This document shows, piece after piece, positions 53,562 through 62,200 of a stretch of 64,000 bases of DNA (position 1 is the first letter of the stretch; every line of letters begins with the position of its first letter). This DNA is from an uncultured Ruminococcus sp. (lineage in GTDB: Bacteria > Bacillota > Clostridia > Oscillospirales > Acutalibacteraceae): positions 62,001 to 126,000 of the forward strand of contig CAJUGO010000001.1 in NCBI GenBank assembly GCA_910585865.1. Direction: 5' to 3'. Both the position numbers and the translations under genes were made by a program. The notes below the pieces were generated by a model that made no database searches, was not told where the DNA came from, and saw only the letters and a list, made by a program, of their open reading frames with translations.

Positions 53562-53588
53562 TGGGCAATCCCGTTATGGGACTGCCCA
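53562..53588 (-). terminator. Intrinsic terminator of the greA-lysS run
   Basis: TGGGCAATCCC at 53562-53572 pairs with GGGACTGCCCA at 53578-53588 with one G-U pair, followed on the minus strand by TTTTC. It is 127 bases past the lysS stop. Confidence 0.75.
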
Positions 53589-53715
53589 CTCATTTTTGAA
53601 AATTATGCGATTTTTCCATCTCTGCACAAATTTTTGCACCATTTGATGTAAAAAATGTAAAGATGTAATTTTCGGCGTTTTTCCAAGTCCTGAAACCCGC
53701 ATAAATAGGGGCTTT

Positions 53716-55209
53716 TTAGCCTTTTTCATTCGGTAAGGACTTCATCGTCGGGAAAAGCAGCACATCACGGATTGCAGCTGAATCGGTGAGCAGCATACAC
53801 ATTCTGTCTATGCCAAAACCTATTCCGCCTGTCGGCGGCATACCGATTTCAAGTGCATTTAAGAAATCCTCATCTGTAGTGTTTGCCTCTTCGTCGCCCT
53901 GGGCAAGAAGCTCCTCCTGAGCTTTAAAACGCGCACGCTGGTCAACCGGATCATTAAGCTCAGAATAAGCGTTAGCCATTTCCCAGCCGTTCATAAAGAA
54001 CTCAAAACGCTCTACATAATCAGGATTATCAGGCTTTTTCTTGGTAAGAGGTGAAATTTCAACAGGATGATCCATAACAAATGTCGGCTGAATCATATGC
54101 TCCTCGGCATACTCCTCAAAAAACAGGTTAAGAATATCTCCCTTTTTATGTCTGTCCTCAAATTCAATGCCTTTTTCCTTGGCTATTGCCTTTGCCTCTT
54201 CATCAGTATTAATTTCATTAAAATCAATACCCGAATATTTCTTTACAGCGTCAAGCATTGTAATCCTTTCAAACGGCTTGCCCAAATCCATCTCGACACC
54301 GTTATATGTAATAACAGTAGTACCAAGAACTTCCTGTGCAACATGGCGATATAGATTCTCCGTCAAATCCATCATGCCGTTATAATCAGTATATGCTTGA
54401 TAAAGCTCCATCAGCGTAAACTCGGGATTGTGTCGGGTGTCAACGCCCTCGTTTCGGAACACTCGTCCAATCTCATAAACTCTTTCAAGACCTCCCACAA
54501 TGAGTCTCTTTAAATAAAGTTCAAGAGAAATTCTCAGTTTCAAGTCCTCATCAAGAGCATTGAAGTGAGTCATAAACGGACGTGCAGATGCACCTCCTGC
54601 ATTTGAAACAAGCATAGGGGTTTCAACTTCCATAAAATCCTGTGCATCAAGGTATCTGCGGATACTGCTTATGATTTTAGAACGCTTAACAAATGTATCC
54701 TTAACTTCCGGGTTCATTATAAGATCAACATAACGCTGACGGTAACGCAAATCTGTATCTTTAAGTCCGTGATATTTTTCAGGAAGAGGTTTAAGCGACT
54801 TTGACAGCAGCTTCACCTGCTTTGCATGTATCGAAATTTCACCCATTTGGGTTTTGAATACAAATCCCTTTACTTCAACTATATCACCTATATCCCATTT
54901 TTTGAGAAATCCGTACTCTTCTTCACCAAGATCATCAAACTTAGCAAAAATCTGGATTTTTCCTGTTCGGTCATACAAATCCATGAAGGAAACCTTGCCC
55001 TTGCCTCTTTTTGAAAGAAGTCTTCCCGCAACGCAGACATCCTTGTTTTCAAACTCTTCAAAGCTGTTTTTTATTGTTTCCGTAAGTATATCACGATCAC
55101 TTGTAGTAACAACAAACGGATCTCTGCCCGCTTCCTTCAATGCATCAAGCTTATCGTATCTTACCTGAATAACGTCGCTTGTATTAGCCTGCTGTGGCTT
55201 CTGACTCAT
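53716..55209 (-). CDS. lysS: Lysyl-tRNA synthetase, class II
   Basis: 497 residues. The N-terminal OB-fold anticodon-binding domain (about 55-150) is followed by class II motifs: motif 1 RRYLDAQDFMEVETPML, motif 2 YEIGRVFRNEGVDTRHNPEFTLMELY and motif 3 GGIGFGIDRMCMLLTDSAAIRDVLLFP. DHPVEISPLTKKKPDNP contacts the adenylate and lysine. It charges tRNA-Lys. AAGGAAGGGAAG precedes the start. It follows greA by about 70 bases, a common Firmicute arrangement. Confidence 0.97.
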   Translation of the reverse strand: MSQKPQQANTSDVIQVRYDKLDALKEAGRDPFVVTTSDRDILTETIKNSFEEFENKDVCVAGRLLSKRGKGKVSFMDLYDRTGKIQIFAKFDDLGEEEYGFLKKWDIGDIVEVKGFVFKTQMGEISIHAKQVKLLSKSLKPLPEKYHGLKDTDLRYRQRYVDLIMNPEVKDTFVKRSKIISSIRRYLDAQDFMEVETPMLVSNAGGASARPFMTHFNALDEDLKLRISLELYLKRLIVGGLERVYEIGRVFRNEGVDTRHNPEFTLMELYQAYTDYNGMMDLTENLYRHVAQEVLGTTVITYNGVEMDLGKPFERITMLDAVKKYSGIDFNEINTDEEAKAIAKEKGIEFEDRHKKGDILNLFFEEYAEEHMIQPTFVMDHPVEISPLTKKKPDNPDYVERFEFFMNGWEMANAYSELNDPVDQRARFKAQEELLAQGDEEANTTDEDFLNALEIGMPPTGGIGFGIDRMCMLLTDSAAIRDVLLFPTMKSLPNEKG

Positions 55210-55282
55210 AATGAACTTCCCTTCCTTTTTTCAAATCAGCTTTATTTGCCGCTGCCTAAAAACAGCTGCCAATTAACCCAAA

Positions 55283-55765
55283 TTATTTTGTTATTTCAAT
55301 GATCTTGATGGCAACGACACCTGACGGAGTCTCAACTTCAACAACATCTCCTGCACTTTTACCCATAAGTGCCTTGCCGACAGGTGATTCATCAGAAATC
55401 TTACCTTCTCTCGGATTTGTCTCATTTGAGCCTGAGCCTACAATTTTGTACTGTGCCTGCTTACCTGTTGCAAGCATTTCAACTTTAACAACAGATGTAA
55501 GATGAACATTTTCAGTAGACGTCTCTGACTCATCAATAATTACAGCTGTTTTGAGAATGGCCTCAATTGTTGTAATTCTTGCCTCCATAATAGCCTGCTC
55601 ATTTTTAGCATCGTCGTACTCACTGTTTTCCGACAAGTCACCATATGAACGGGCTACCTTAATTTTCTCTGCAATTTCCTTTCTTTTTACATTTTGTAAA
55701 AAGGAAAGCTCCTCTTCAAGATTTTTAAGGCCTTCCGCAGTAAGCATTGTAGGTTTAGCTGCCAT
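55283..55765 (-). CDS. greA: Transcription elongation factor GreA
   Basis: 160 residues from ATG 55765, after AAAGGACG. The N-terminal coiled coil has MLTAEGLKNLEEELSFLQNVKRKEIAEKIKVARSYGDLSENSEYDDAKNEQAIMEARI; the acidic SYGDLSENSEYDDA tip is the catalytic part that enters the RNA polymerase channel. The C-terminal FKBP-like domain ends SPVGKALMGKSAGDVVEVETP. GreA rescues backtracked polymerase by promoting RNA cleavage. First gene of the greA-lysS run. Confidence 0.97.
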   Translation of the reverse strand: MAAKPTMLTAEGLKNLEEELSFLQNVKRKEIAEKIKVARSYGDLSENSEYDDAKNEQAIMEARITTIEAILKTAVIIDESETSTENVHLTSVVKVEMLATGKQAQYKIVGSGSNETNPREGKISDESPVGKALMGKSAGDVVEVETPSGVVAIKIIEITK

Positions 55766-55835
55766 TTTATATCGTCCTTTCAATTAAAAACATTAATCTG
55801 CACAAAAAAATGCATATAGATTTATTATAGATTTT

Positions 55836-56663
55836 TTACATCAAGTTGTCAAGATAGGAACAAAGAGATTTTATCGTCTGCGACGTTGAATTATTCCTGC
55901 ATATTTTAGGAATAATTGAACCTAATTCATACTGTGAACCCAAAGTATACAGTGCAGAACAAAAATATTCTTCATCAAGCTCCTGCGGTTTGATTTTGTC
56001 AAATCCGTTAGGCATTTTAAAATAGTATTTACTGTAAACAAAACATTTAATATCGACTTTTGGATTTCCGCCGGTAAGTACAAGTGCAGTTTCCCTTATC
56101 GGCAGTTTTTCGCATATAATATATGGAGCAATAACAAAATCACAATTGCAAATTCCGTCACGCTGATTTGTAATAACCGCCGTTGCTCCCAATTCTTCCA
56201 TAGTAGAATTAAGCTCGTCGTAATAGTTTTCGGGTCTGTCTGTTATAACTGTAACATCCGCACAAAACTTTAAAACACATTTTAGAAATCCGTCTAAATT
56301 TCCGTCAGTGTCATAAATGCCGATTTTTAAATTTTCGGGATTTTTACACTTACTTATAACATAAAGAGCCATATTAGTGCAAAGACGTGCTGCAAATGCA
56401 GATGAATAAAATCGTTTATAGCCGCTTTCCTTAGGAAAATTTATAGTCTCATCACATAAAAGGTGATTGCGCTGTGCACCAATAAATCTGTCTATCTTAT
56501 CAATATTTACATTACCTTTATAGCTTGTATATGTTATGTGCTTTATGCACACTCCTCTTGCTCTTTTAAGTTCAACACATACCTTATCTTTACGCAAACT
56601 GTTGAACAGCCGTCTTATGCCTCTGCTGTTTTCGGGTGTTAAAATACTTAAAGCAGTTATCAC
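55836..56663 (-). CDS. Uncharacterised protein, 275 residues
   Basis: Not recognised. It has no signal peptide or membrane helix. The middle, about 112-180, has a Rossmann-like pattern: LKIGIYDTDGNLDGFLKCVLKF, then ADVTVITDRPENYYDELNSTMEELGATAVITNQRDGICNCDFVIAPY, i.e. alternating strands and helices with an Asp/Arg loop after strand 2. A GxGxxG-like nucleotide loop is not clear. It follows the surface-protein terminator and precedes greA by 70 bases, and may share the greA transcript. The start at 56663 (ATG) has no strong ribosome binding site. Confidence 0.7.
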   Translation of the reverse strand: MITALSILTPENSRGIRRLFNSLRKDKVCVELKRARGVCIKHITYTSYKGNVNIDKIDRFIGAQRNHLLCDETINFPKESGYKRFYSSAFAARLCTNMALYVISKCKNPENLKIGIYDTDGNLDGFLKCVLKFCADVTVITDRPENYYDELNSTMEELGATAVITNQRDGICNCDFVIAPYIICEKLPIRETALVLTGGNPKVDIKCFVYSKYYFKMPNGFDKIKPQELDEEYFCSALYTLGSQYELGSIIPKICRNNSTSQTIKSLCSYLDNLM

Positions 56664-56671
56664 AAAAATAC

Positions 56672-56706
56672 CCCCGCATATAATCTTTATAGAAATATAT
56701 GCGGGG
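56672..56706 (-). terminator. Intrinsic terminator after the surface-protein genes
   Basis: CCCCGCATATA at 56672-56682 pairs with TATATGCGGGG at 56696-56706; on the minus strand GTATTTTTG follows. Confidence 0.85.
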
Positions 56707-56748
56707 AAATTAAATTTAAGTATCTAATAAAACCTGTCTTACTGCATT

Positions 56749-57876
56749 TTATTTATAATATCTGTGCTTTATTAAAGCGAACACCAATGCGGCAGAAATA
56801 ACCGTCATTACAAAAACAAAGAGTATTACACTATTTTGTCCTGTCTGCACAGCACCGTTTGAATTGTTATTTATTACTGTATCGGATGAAGCGCTGGGTT
56901 TTGTTGTGTTTGTAACATCACCTGTTGTACTTTCGGCAACAGCAACAGTCACAGGCTGTGTTGTTGGCTGCGCCTGAGTTGTTGATTCTGTCAGCTGTAC
57001 TGACGTAGCTTGTGTTTCTGCTTCTGTCGGATAGATATCTGTAGTATCTGGCTCTATTGGATATAAACAAAAAGCCATAATACTGTCTGGATCCGAGTAA
57101 GCCTTTATAGACTCTTCACTGAGTATGGAGAGTTCCTTAAGCATACTATCACTAAGCATACCGTCATTGTATGCATCCACTATAAAGCGAAATGTATTAT
57201 TTTTATAAAGATATACTTCCTCACCTGCGTTATAAACATATTTATAATTACCTAAAGTATGCTCAAATGTTACATCCGGACTACCTCCGTAAGCCTCATT
57301 TATAAGCACACTTCCGTCACTCAAAGTGCCAAAAACAATTACTATTATATCGTCAATAGATACTTTTCCGTCATGAAAATATTCACTTACGTCTTTTATA
57401 ATCTGACCTTCAGAATTTTCAAGCGGACATAAATGAAAATATTTACTGTTTGGTGAATTATTTAATGATTCTTCACTAAGTTTTGAGATTTCCTTAAGCA
57501 TACTGTCATTAATTATGCCGTCATAATATGCATCCACTACGAAGTAAAACATATTATTTTTATAAAGATATACTTTATCACCCGGCTGATAACTATATAC
57601 ATAATCCCCCAATGTACACATATATGTTACAGTATAATGACTGCTGTAACGACAAACATTTACAAGCATACTTCCGTCACTTAAAGTACCAAAGACAGTT
57701 ACCATTATATCATCTACAGATACGTCTCCATTATAAAGGTGTTCGCTTGCATCTTTTTTTATCTGAGTTTCAATTTCTGCCGAATCGGAAGTTGCTTCTC
57801 TTTCTGCCGCAAAGCCTGTAACCGACACAGACATAATAAACAATACTGATAAAATTAACGATATGATTTTTTTCAT
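56749..57876 (-). CDS. Cell-surface protein with two internal repeats and QTG-type C-terminal anchor, copy A
   Basis: 375 residues. Signal peptide 1-23 (SLILSVLFIMSVSVTGFAAE); two tandem domains of about 110 residues (36-145 and 157-270), each with VSVDDIMVTVFGTLSDGSML, a LGDYVYSYQPGDKVYLYKNN-type strand set and YYDGIINDSMLKEISKLSEES; a Thr/Gln-rich linker 280-330; and a tail NGAVQTGQ, hydrophobic helix and KHRYYK. The tail has the layout of a sortase signal with QTG in place of LPxTG. Function unknown. It is a near duplicate of the gene at 57919, including flanking DNA. Confidence 0.75.
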   Translation of the reverse strand: MKKIISLILSVLFIMSVSVTGFAAEREATSDSAEIETQIKKDASEHLYNGDVSVDDIMVTVFGTLSDGSMLVNVCRYSSHYTVTYMCTLGDYVYSYQPGDKVYLYKNNMFYFVVDAYYDGIINDSMLKEISKLSEESLNNSPNSKYFHLCPLENSEGQIIKDVSEYFHDGKVSIDDIIVIVFGTLSDGSVLINEAYGGSPDVTFEHTLGNYKYVYNAGEEVYLYKNNTFRFIVDAYNDGMLSDSMLKELSILSEESIKAYSDPDSIMAFCLYPIEPDTTDIYPTEAETQATSVQLTESTTQAQPTTQPVTVAVAESTTGDVTNTTKPSASSDTVINNNSNGAVQTGQNSVILFVFVMTVISAALVFALIKHRYYK

Positions 57877-57918
57877 AATATCATCTCCAAAACAAGTAAA
57901 GTCTTGTCTTACTGTATT

Positions 57919-59034
57919 TTATTTATAATATCTGCGCTTTATTAAAGCGAACACCAATGCAGCAGAAATAACCGTCATTACAAAAACAAAGAGCATTACA
58001 CTATTTTGTCCTGTCTGCACAGCGCCGTTTGAATTGTTATTTATTACTGTATCGGATGAAGCGCTGGGTTTTGTTGTGTTTGTAACATCACCTGTTGTAC
58101 TTTCGGCAACAGCAACAGTGACAGGCTGTGTTGTTGGCTGCGCCTGAGTTGTTGATTCTGTCTGCTGTACTGACGTAGCTTGTGTTTCTGCTTCTGTCGG
58201 ATAGACATCTGTAGTGTCTGGCTCTATCGGACACAAAAGAAAATAATTGCTTTCCGGGAAATTATTTAGGGATGCTTCACTGAGTATGGAGAGTTCCTTA
58301 AGCATACTATCACTAAGCATACCGTCATTGTACGCATCCACTATAGAATAAAATGTATTATTTTTATAAAGATATACTTGATCTCCCGGTTGATAACTAT
58401 ATACATAATTGCCTAAAGTATATTCAAGTGTTACATCAAGTACACTACCATTACAATCTTTTATCAGCACACTTCCGTCACTCAAAGTGCCAAAGATAGC
58501 TACTGTTATATCATCAACAGATAGATTTCCACCAAGGAAGTATTCACTTGCATCTTTTATAATCTGACCTTCGGGATCTTCAAACGGACACAAATTAAAA
58601 AATTTACTGTCCGGTAAATTCTTCATGGTCTCTTCCCTGAGTTTTAAAATTTCCTTGATCATACTATCATTAAGTATACCATCGTAATAAGCATCCACTA
58701 TAAAACAAAATGTATTTTTCTTATAAATATATACTTGATTGCCTTGCTGATAACTATATACATAATCACCAAATTTATCCATGTATGTTACAGTATGACT
58801 GCCACTGATGAAAATATTTACAAGCATACTTCCGTCACTTAAAGTACCAAATACAGTTACCATTATATCATCTACAGATACGTTTCCATTATAAAGGTTT
58901 TCGCTTGCATCTTTTTTTATCTGAGTTTCAATTTCTGCCGAATCGGGAGTTGCTTCTCTTTCTGCCGCAAAGCCTGTAACCGACACAGACATAATAAACA
59001 ATACTGATAAAATTAACGATATGATTTTTTTCAT
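57919..59034 (-). CDS. Cell-surface protein with two internal repeats and QTG-type C-terminal anchor, copy B
   Basis: 371 residues with the same layout as copy A: an identical signal peptide and nearly identical linker, QTG tail and membrane helix ending KRRYYK. The repeat domains differ more (MVTVFGTLSDGSMLVNIF, FGDYVYSYQQGNQVYIYKKN), suggesting that the ends are kept alike by gene conversion or that the middle diversifies. GGAGATGATATT precedes the ATG in both copies, and 42 bases separate them. Function unknown; no sortase gene is in the window. Confidence 0.75.
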   Translation of the reverse strand: MKKIISLILSVLFIMSVSVTGFAAEREATPDSAEIETQIKKDASENLYNGNVSVDDIMVTVFGTLSDGSMLVNIFISGSHTVTYMDKFGDYVYSYQQGNQVYIYKKNTFCFIVDAYYDGILNDSMIKEILKLREETMKNLPDSKFFNLCPFEDPEGQIIKDASEYFLGGNLSVDDITVAIFGTLSDGSVLIKDCNGSVLDVTLEYTLGNYVYSYQPGDQVYLYKNNTFYSIVDAYNDGMLSDSMLKELSILSEASLNNFPESNYFLLCPIEPDTTDVYPTEAETQATSVQQTESTTQAQPTTQPVTVAVAESTTGDVTNTTKPSASSDTVINNNSNGAVQTGQNSVMLFVFVMTVISAALVFALIKRRYYK

Positions 59035-59069
59035 AATATCATCTCCAAAATAAAAAATAAAAATAATAT

Positions 59070-59627
59070 TTATACAAGTAATTTTTGCAGTGCTGTTACA
59101 TCATCAATATTAACTCTGCCGTCTTTGTTAACATCTGCTGCATATAATTGTATCTCATTTAGGGAGCATAGTTCTGCAATATACTTTTGTATTGTAGTAG
59201 CGTCTATAATATTTACAACACCGTCAAGATTAACATCTCCAATCAGGATGTCCTCTTTATTTACCCACTGGGCATAAGCGTTAAGATTGCATCCGTTATC
59301 TGATTGATAGTTTACACATTCTCCACTATTAAATAACTTTTTGCTGTACCCATCCGGCAAATAGTCCAGCCAATCACACCAGCCGTCTTCTTCATCTATA
59401 ACACACCAAAAACCGTCATCGTCAACAATATGCCAACCGGCAAACAAATAACCCGATTTCGTAAATGAATTTTGGCTTATGCTAACATCAATATCACTGT
59501 AACCGGTTATATGTTGCGAAAATAGTCTTTTCATACTACTATCTGGAGCCTCACTATTAACATCAACATTTTGATTTCCGGCAGAGCATATAAATAAATC
59601 ATCATAATTATTTATTGTATCTTTCAA
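59070..59627 (-). pseudogene. Remnant of a subtilase/Listeria-Bacteroides-repeat/dockerin protein
   Basis: The 185 residues begin without a signal peptide in what looks like the middle of an S8 subtilase (NNYDDLFICSAGNQNVDVNS, with the SAGN strand). Next comes a Listeria-Bacteroides repeat (NSFTKSGYLFAGWHIVDDDG to LNAYAQWV), then a type I dockerin with two calcium loops, DVNLDGVVNIID and DVNKDGRVNIDD. A stop codon lies two codons upstream in frame and no ribosome binding site is present, so the 5' part of a larger exported gene has been lost. Dockerins are typical of cellulosome-bearing Ruminococcus and Clostridium species. Confidence 0.75.
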
Positions 59628-59857
59628 TGTTTAATAAATACTTTTATAAACCTTATCTCTTAAAACAAGACTAACTATACCTTTACTTATAAGAACTAAT
59701 CTATCACATAATATTTATAATATATTATATCATGCAATTATTTATATTTCCATATACTCCCAAAAAATGTACAGTAGAAAATTGTCGGTTATCTTTGTTT
59801 AATATATACAAATATATTATAATAATTAAATATAAAACTTTTTAAAATTAAAGCAAA

Positions 59858-59892
59858 AACCCTGTATATCACACAATGCGATATACAGGGTT
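59858..59892 (-). terminator. Intrinsic terminator of the ftsE-ftsX-hydrolase run
   Basis: AACCCTGTATATC at 59858-59870 pairs perfectly with GATATACAGGGTT at 59880-59892; TTTTTGCTTT follows on the minus strand. Confidence 0.9.
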
Positions 59893-59916
59893 GCCTGCAA
59901 TAAGATAATTTGAGAT

Positions 59917-61215
59917 TTAAAATTCATTCATAGGATTGTATTTTACACCGTAAAGTCGGCATTCAAAATGAAGGTGAGGACCTGTTGAGTAACCTGTTGA
60001 GCCTACATAACCTACAACCTGTCCCTTTGAAACAGTCTGCCCTGTGCTTACAATAGAATTTGTAAGATGGCCGTAAATAGTAGTTTTGCCGTTACCATGG
60101 TCTATCATAACATAATTGCCGAAACCGCCGCCACAGCCGCAGCTTCCATTTTTGCCCCAGTTATGCGGACAATTGTTTTCACTCACTATAACTGTTCCGC
60201 TGTCAGCCGCAACAACTGTTGCACCCATGATTCCGCCGCCTGCTATATCTATAGCGCCGTGGTTGTATGAACCTCTGTCTTCGTTCCACTCTGATGAAAG
60301 ATCATAGAATCCCGGGACCGGCCATGTATATCCTGAAGGAGCAGGATTTGGAGAAGGACTTGGAGAGGGGCTTGGTGACGGAGAAGGTGATGGTGACGGA
60401 CTTGGAGACTGTGTTGCATTTCCGCCAGAGTTTCCGCCTCCGTTAGACGGCTTATTCTGCTGATTTTTCTTAATCTGCTCTGCGTAATATTCTTTGATTT
60501 TGTCTTCAATTTCCTGACTCTCCAAAGCCGCATGTTCAAGCGAACTCTTTGCGTCACTGCTTGTTGAGTAAAGATTTTTCAGAATTTCATCATTTTCTGC
60601 TATCAGGCTGTTAAATTCCTTTTGATCGGCTTCCAGTGACTCTTGTTGACCGACAAGCTCTGTCTTATCTTTTTCAAGAGATTCTTTCTGCTTTGAAATT
60701 TCGTCAAGCTCTGTTTTAATGTCATCTATAAGCTCTTTATCATAGCTTGAAAGGGTTTTTACAAGCTGTACCTTATCAATAAAATCAGAAAAATCCTTAG
60801 CTCCTAAAATAATTTCAAGATCGGATGCATTACCTGCCATATATATTATCCTCAGGCGGTTACTGAGGGCATCAAGCTGATCCTCAATGTCAGCATTAGC
60901 GGCGTCAACATCCTTTTGCTTTTGTTCAATGCTTTTATTAAGCCCGTCAATTCTTTCACGGGTAAGTGCGATTTTATCGTCGAGTACCTCGACTTTTTTT
61001 ACAAGTGCATTCTTGTATTTTTCTTTTTCTTTAATATCAGACTGCGTTTTATCGAGAATAGCCTGATATTCCTCATTTTGTCTCTCAAGCTCTTCAAGCT
61101 GTTGTTCAAGTGAACTGACACTTTCTGTTCCCGAAACTGTTACTGAAACAGCAAACGGAAGTGAAATTGTACATATACTGAGTCCGATACAAAGAACTTT
61201 TTTTATTTTATTCAC
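59917..61215 (-). CDS. Coiled-coil M23 murein hydrolase, FtsEX-linked (PcsB/CwlO/EnvC-like)
   Basis: 432 residues: signal peptide 1-27, a long coiled coil (about 30-240; LEQQLEELERQNEEYQAILDK and similar), a Ser-Pro dipeptide linker (about 267-295), and a C-terminal LytM domain with HGAID (near 317), YGHL and HLHFE. The position right after ftsX matches hydrolases activated by FtsEX during division, as PcsB or EnvC are. A Cys-rich insert (CPHNWGKNGSCGCGGG) interrupts the LytM strands before VMIDHG; the G5/M23 protein at 20255 lacks it. Confidence 0.9.
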   Translation of the reverse strand: MNKIKKVLCIGLSICTISLPFAVSVTVSGTESVSSLEQQLEELERQNEEYQAILDKTQSDIKEKEKYKNALVKKVEVLDDKIALTRERIDGLNKSIEQKQKDVDAANADIEDQLDALSNRLRIIYMAGNASDLEIILGAKDFSDFIDKVQLVKTLSSYDKELIDDIKTELDEISKQKESLEKDKTELVGQQESLEADQKEFNSLIAENDEILKNLYSTSSDAKSSLEHAALESQEIEDKIKEYYAEQIKKNQQNKPSNGGGNSGGNATQSPSPSPSPSPSPSPSPSPSPNPAPSGYTWPVPGFYDLSSEWNEDRGSYNHGAIDIAGGGIMGATVVAADSGTVIVSENNCPHNWGKNGSCGCGGGFGNYVMIDHGNGKTTIYGHLTNSIVSTGQTVSKGQVVGYVGSTGYSTGPHLHFECRLYGVKYNPMNEF

Positions 61216-61235
61216 TGTTATCTCCTCCTTTAAAA

Positions 61236-62135
61236 TTACCAGCCAAGAATCTCATTGCCTTCTATTTTTAAATATTTTCTGATTGAAATAAGACTTCCGA
61301 AGAAACCGATAATAACACCTGCCACAGCAAATATGCCTGCAACAAACCAAATAAGATCCGTAATCGGAATTACCGTAATAGGCACTGCCTTTTGTATTGC
61401 CATCATAATAACTTCATAAAGAATTGCGATTGCTCCTGTTGAAACTACGGCAGAAACAAATCCTATTACCATACCTTCTATAAGGAAAGGCCACCTGACG
61501 AATGAATTTGTAGCGCCGACAGACTTCATAATACTTATTTCATATCGTCTTGAATACATTGTAGCACGAATTGTATTTGCTATAATAAATATTGAAACAA
61601 TAGTCAACGCAAGGGTTACCCCTAAACTGATAGCACCTACTAGATTACTGATATCGGTAAGCTTTTTAGCAAGCTCACTGTGACTGCTGACCTTATCAAC
61701 ACCCTCAATTTTCATAATATCAGCAACGGTCTGATCATATTTGGACAAATCATCCATCACAACAATAAATGCGTCGGGAAGTTTATTTCTGTCCTGCATT
61801 TCAGCAAACAGCTGATCATCATCAAGCTGAACTTTAAACTTCTCCATAGCATCCTCCTTTGGAAAGAAGGTTGCCGAAGCAACATTGTCGACCTTTTCAA
61901 TTTCTTTTCCTATGTAAACAGCTTCAAGCTGTGAATATTCATTTTTTATATATACAGAAGTTTCATTTGTCTGTCCGACCGATTCAACCACCGCTTCTAC
62001 ATTGATAGAAAACAATGATGCCGCGCCCGTTAAAACAAGGCAGCTTATAAGCACACACACTGACGCTATGCTCATTATTCGGTTGCTCCAAACATTTTTC
62101 AATCCTTCCTTTGTCAAATAGCCAAAGCTTCTCAT
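61236..62135 (-). CDS. ftsX: Cell-division protein FtsX
   Basis: 299 residues: cytoplasmic start, membrane helix about 20-42, an external domain (45-165) with VYIKNEYSQLEAVYIGKEIE and FFPKEDAMEKFKVQLDDDQL, then three more helices (about 170-195, 220-245, 262-285). NTIRATMYSRRYEISIMKSVGATNSFVRWPFLIEGMVIG is the FtsX core. FtsX with FtsE regulates peptidoglycan hydrolases at the septum; the hydrolase gene follows after 20 bases. The ftsE gene is 65 bases upstream. Confidence 0.95.
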   Translation of the reverse strand: MRSFGYLTKEGLKNVWSNRIMSIASVCVLISCLVLTGAASLFSINVEAVVESVGQTNETSVYIKNEYSQLEAVYIGKEIEKVDNVASATFFPKEDAMEKFKVQLDDDQLFAEMQDRNKLPDAFIVVMDDLSKYDQTVADIMKIEGVDKVSSHSELAKKLTDISNLVGAISLGVTLALTIVSIFIIANTIRATMYSRRYEISIMKSVGATNSFVRWPFLIEGMVIGFVSAVVSTGAIAILYEVIMMAIQKAVPITVIPITDLIWFVAGIFAVAGVIIGFFGSLISIRKYLKIEGNEILGW

Positions 62136-62200
62136 ACATTTTTCCTTTCAAAAGTCTGTAAATTATCTTTTGGCATTTGATAATAAACGGTATTTAAGCA

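Noticed and set aside
60330..60415. Short tandem DNA repeat resembling a CRISPR or satellite
   Set aside because: It encodes the Ser-Pro dipeptide linker of the FtsEX-linked hydrolase; there are no spacers.
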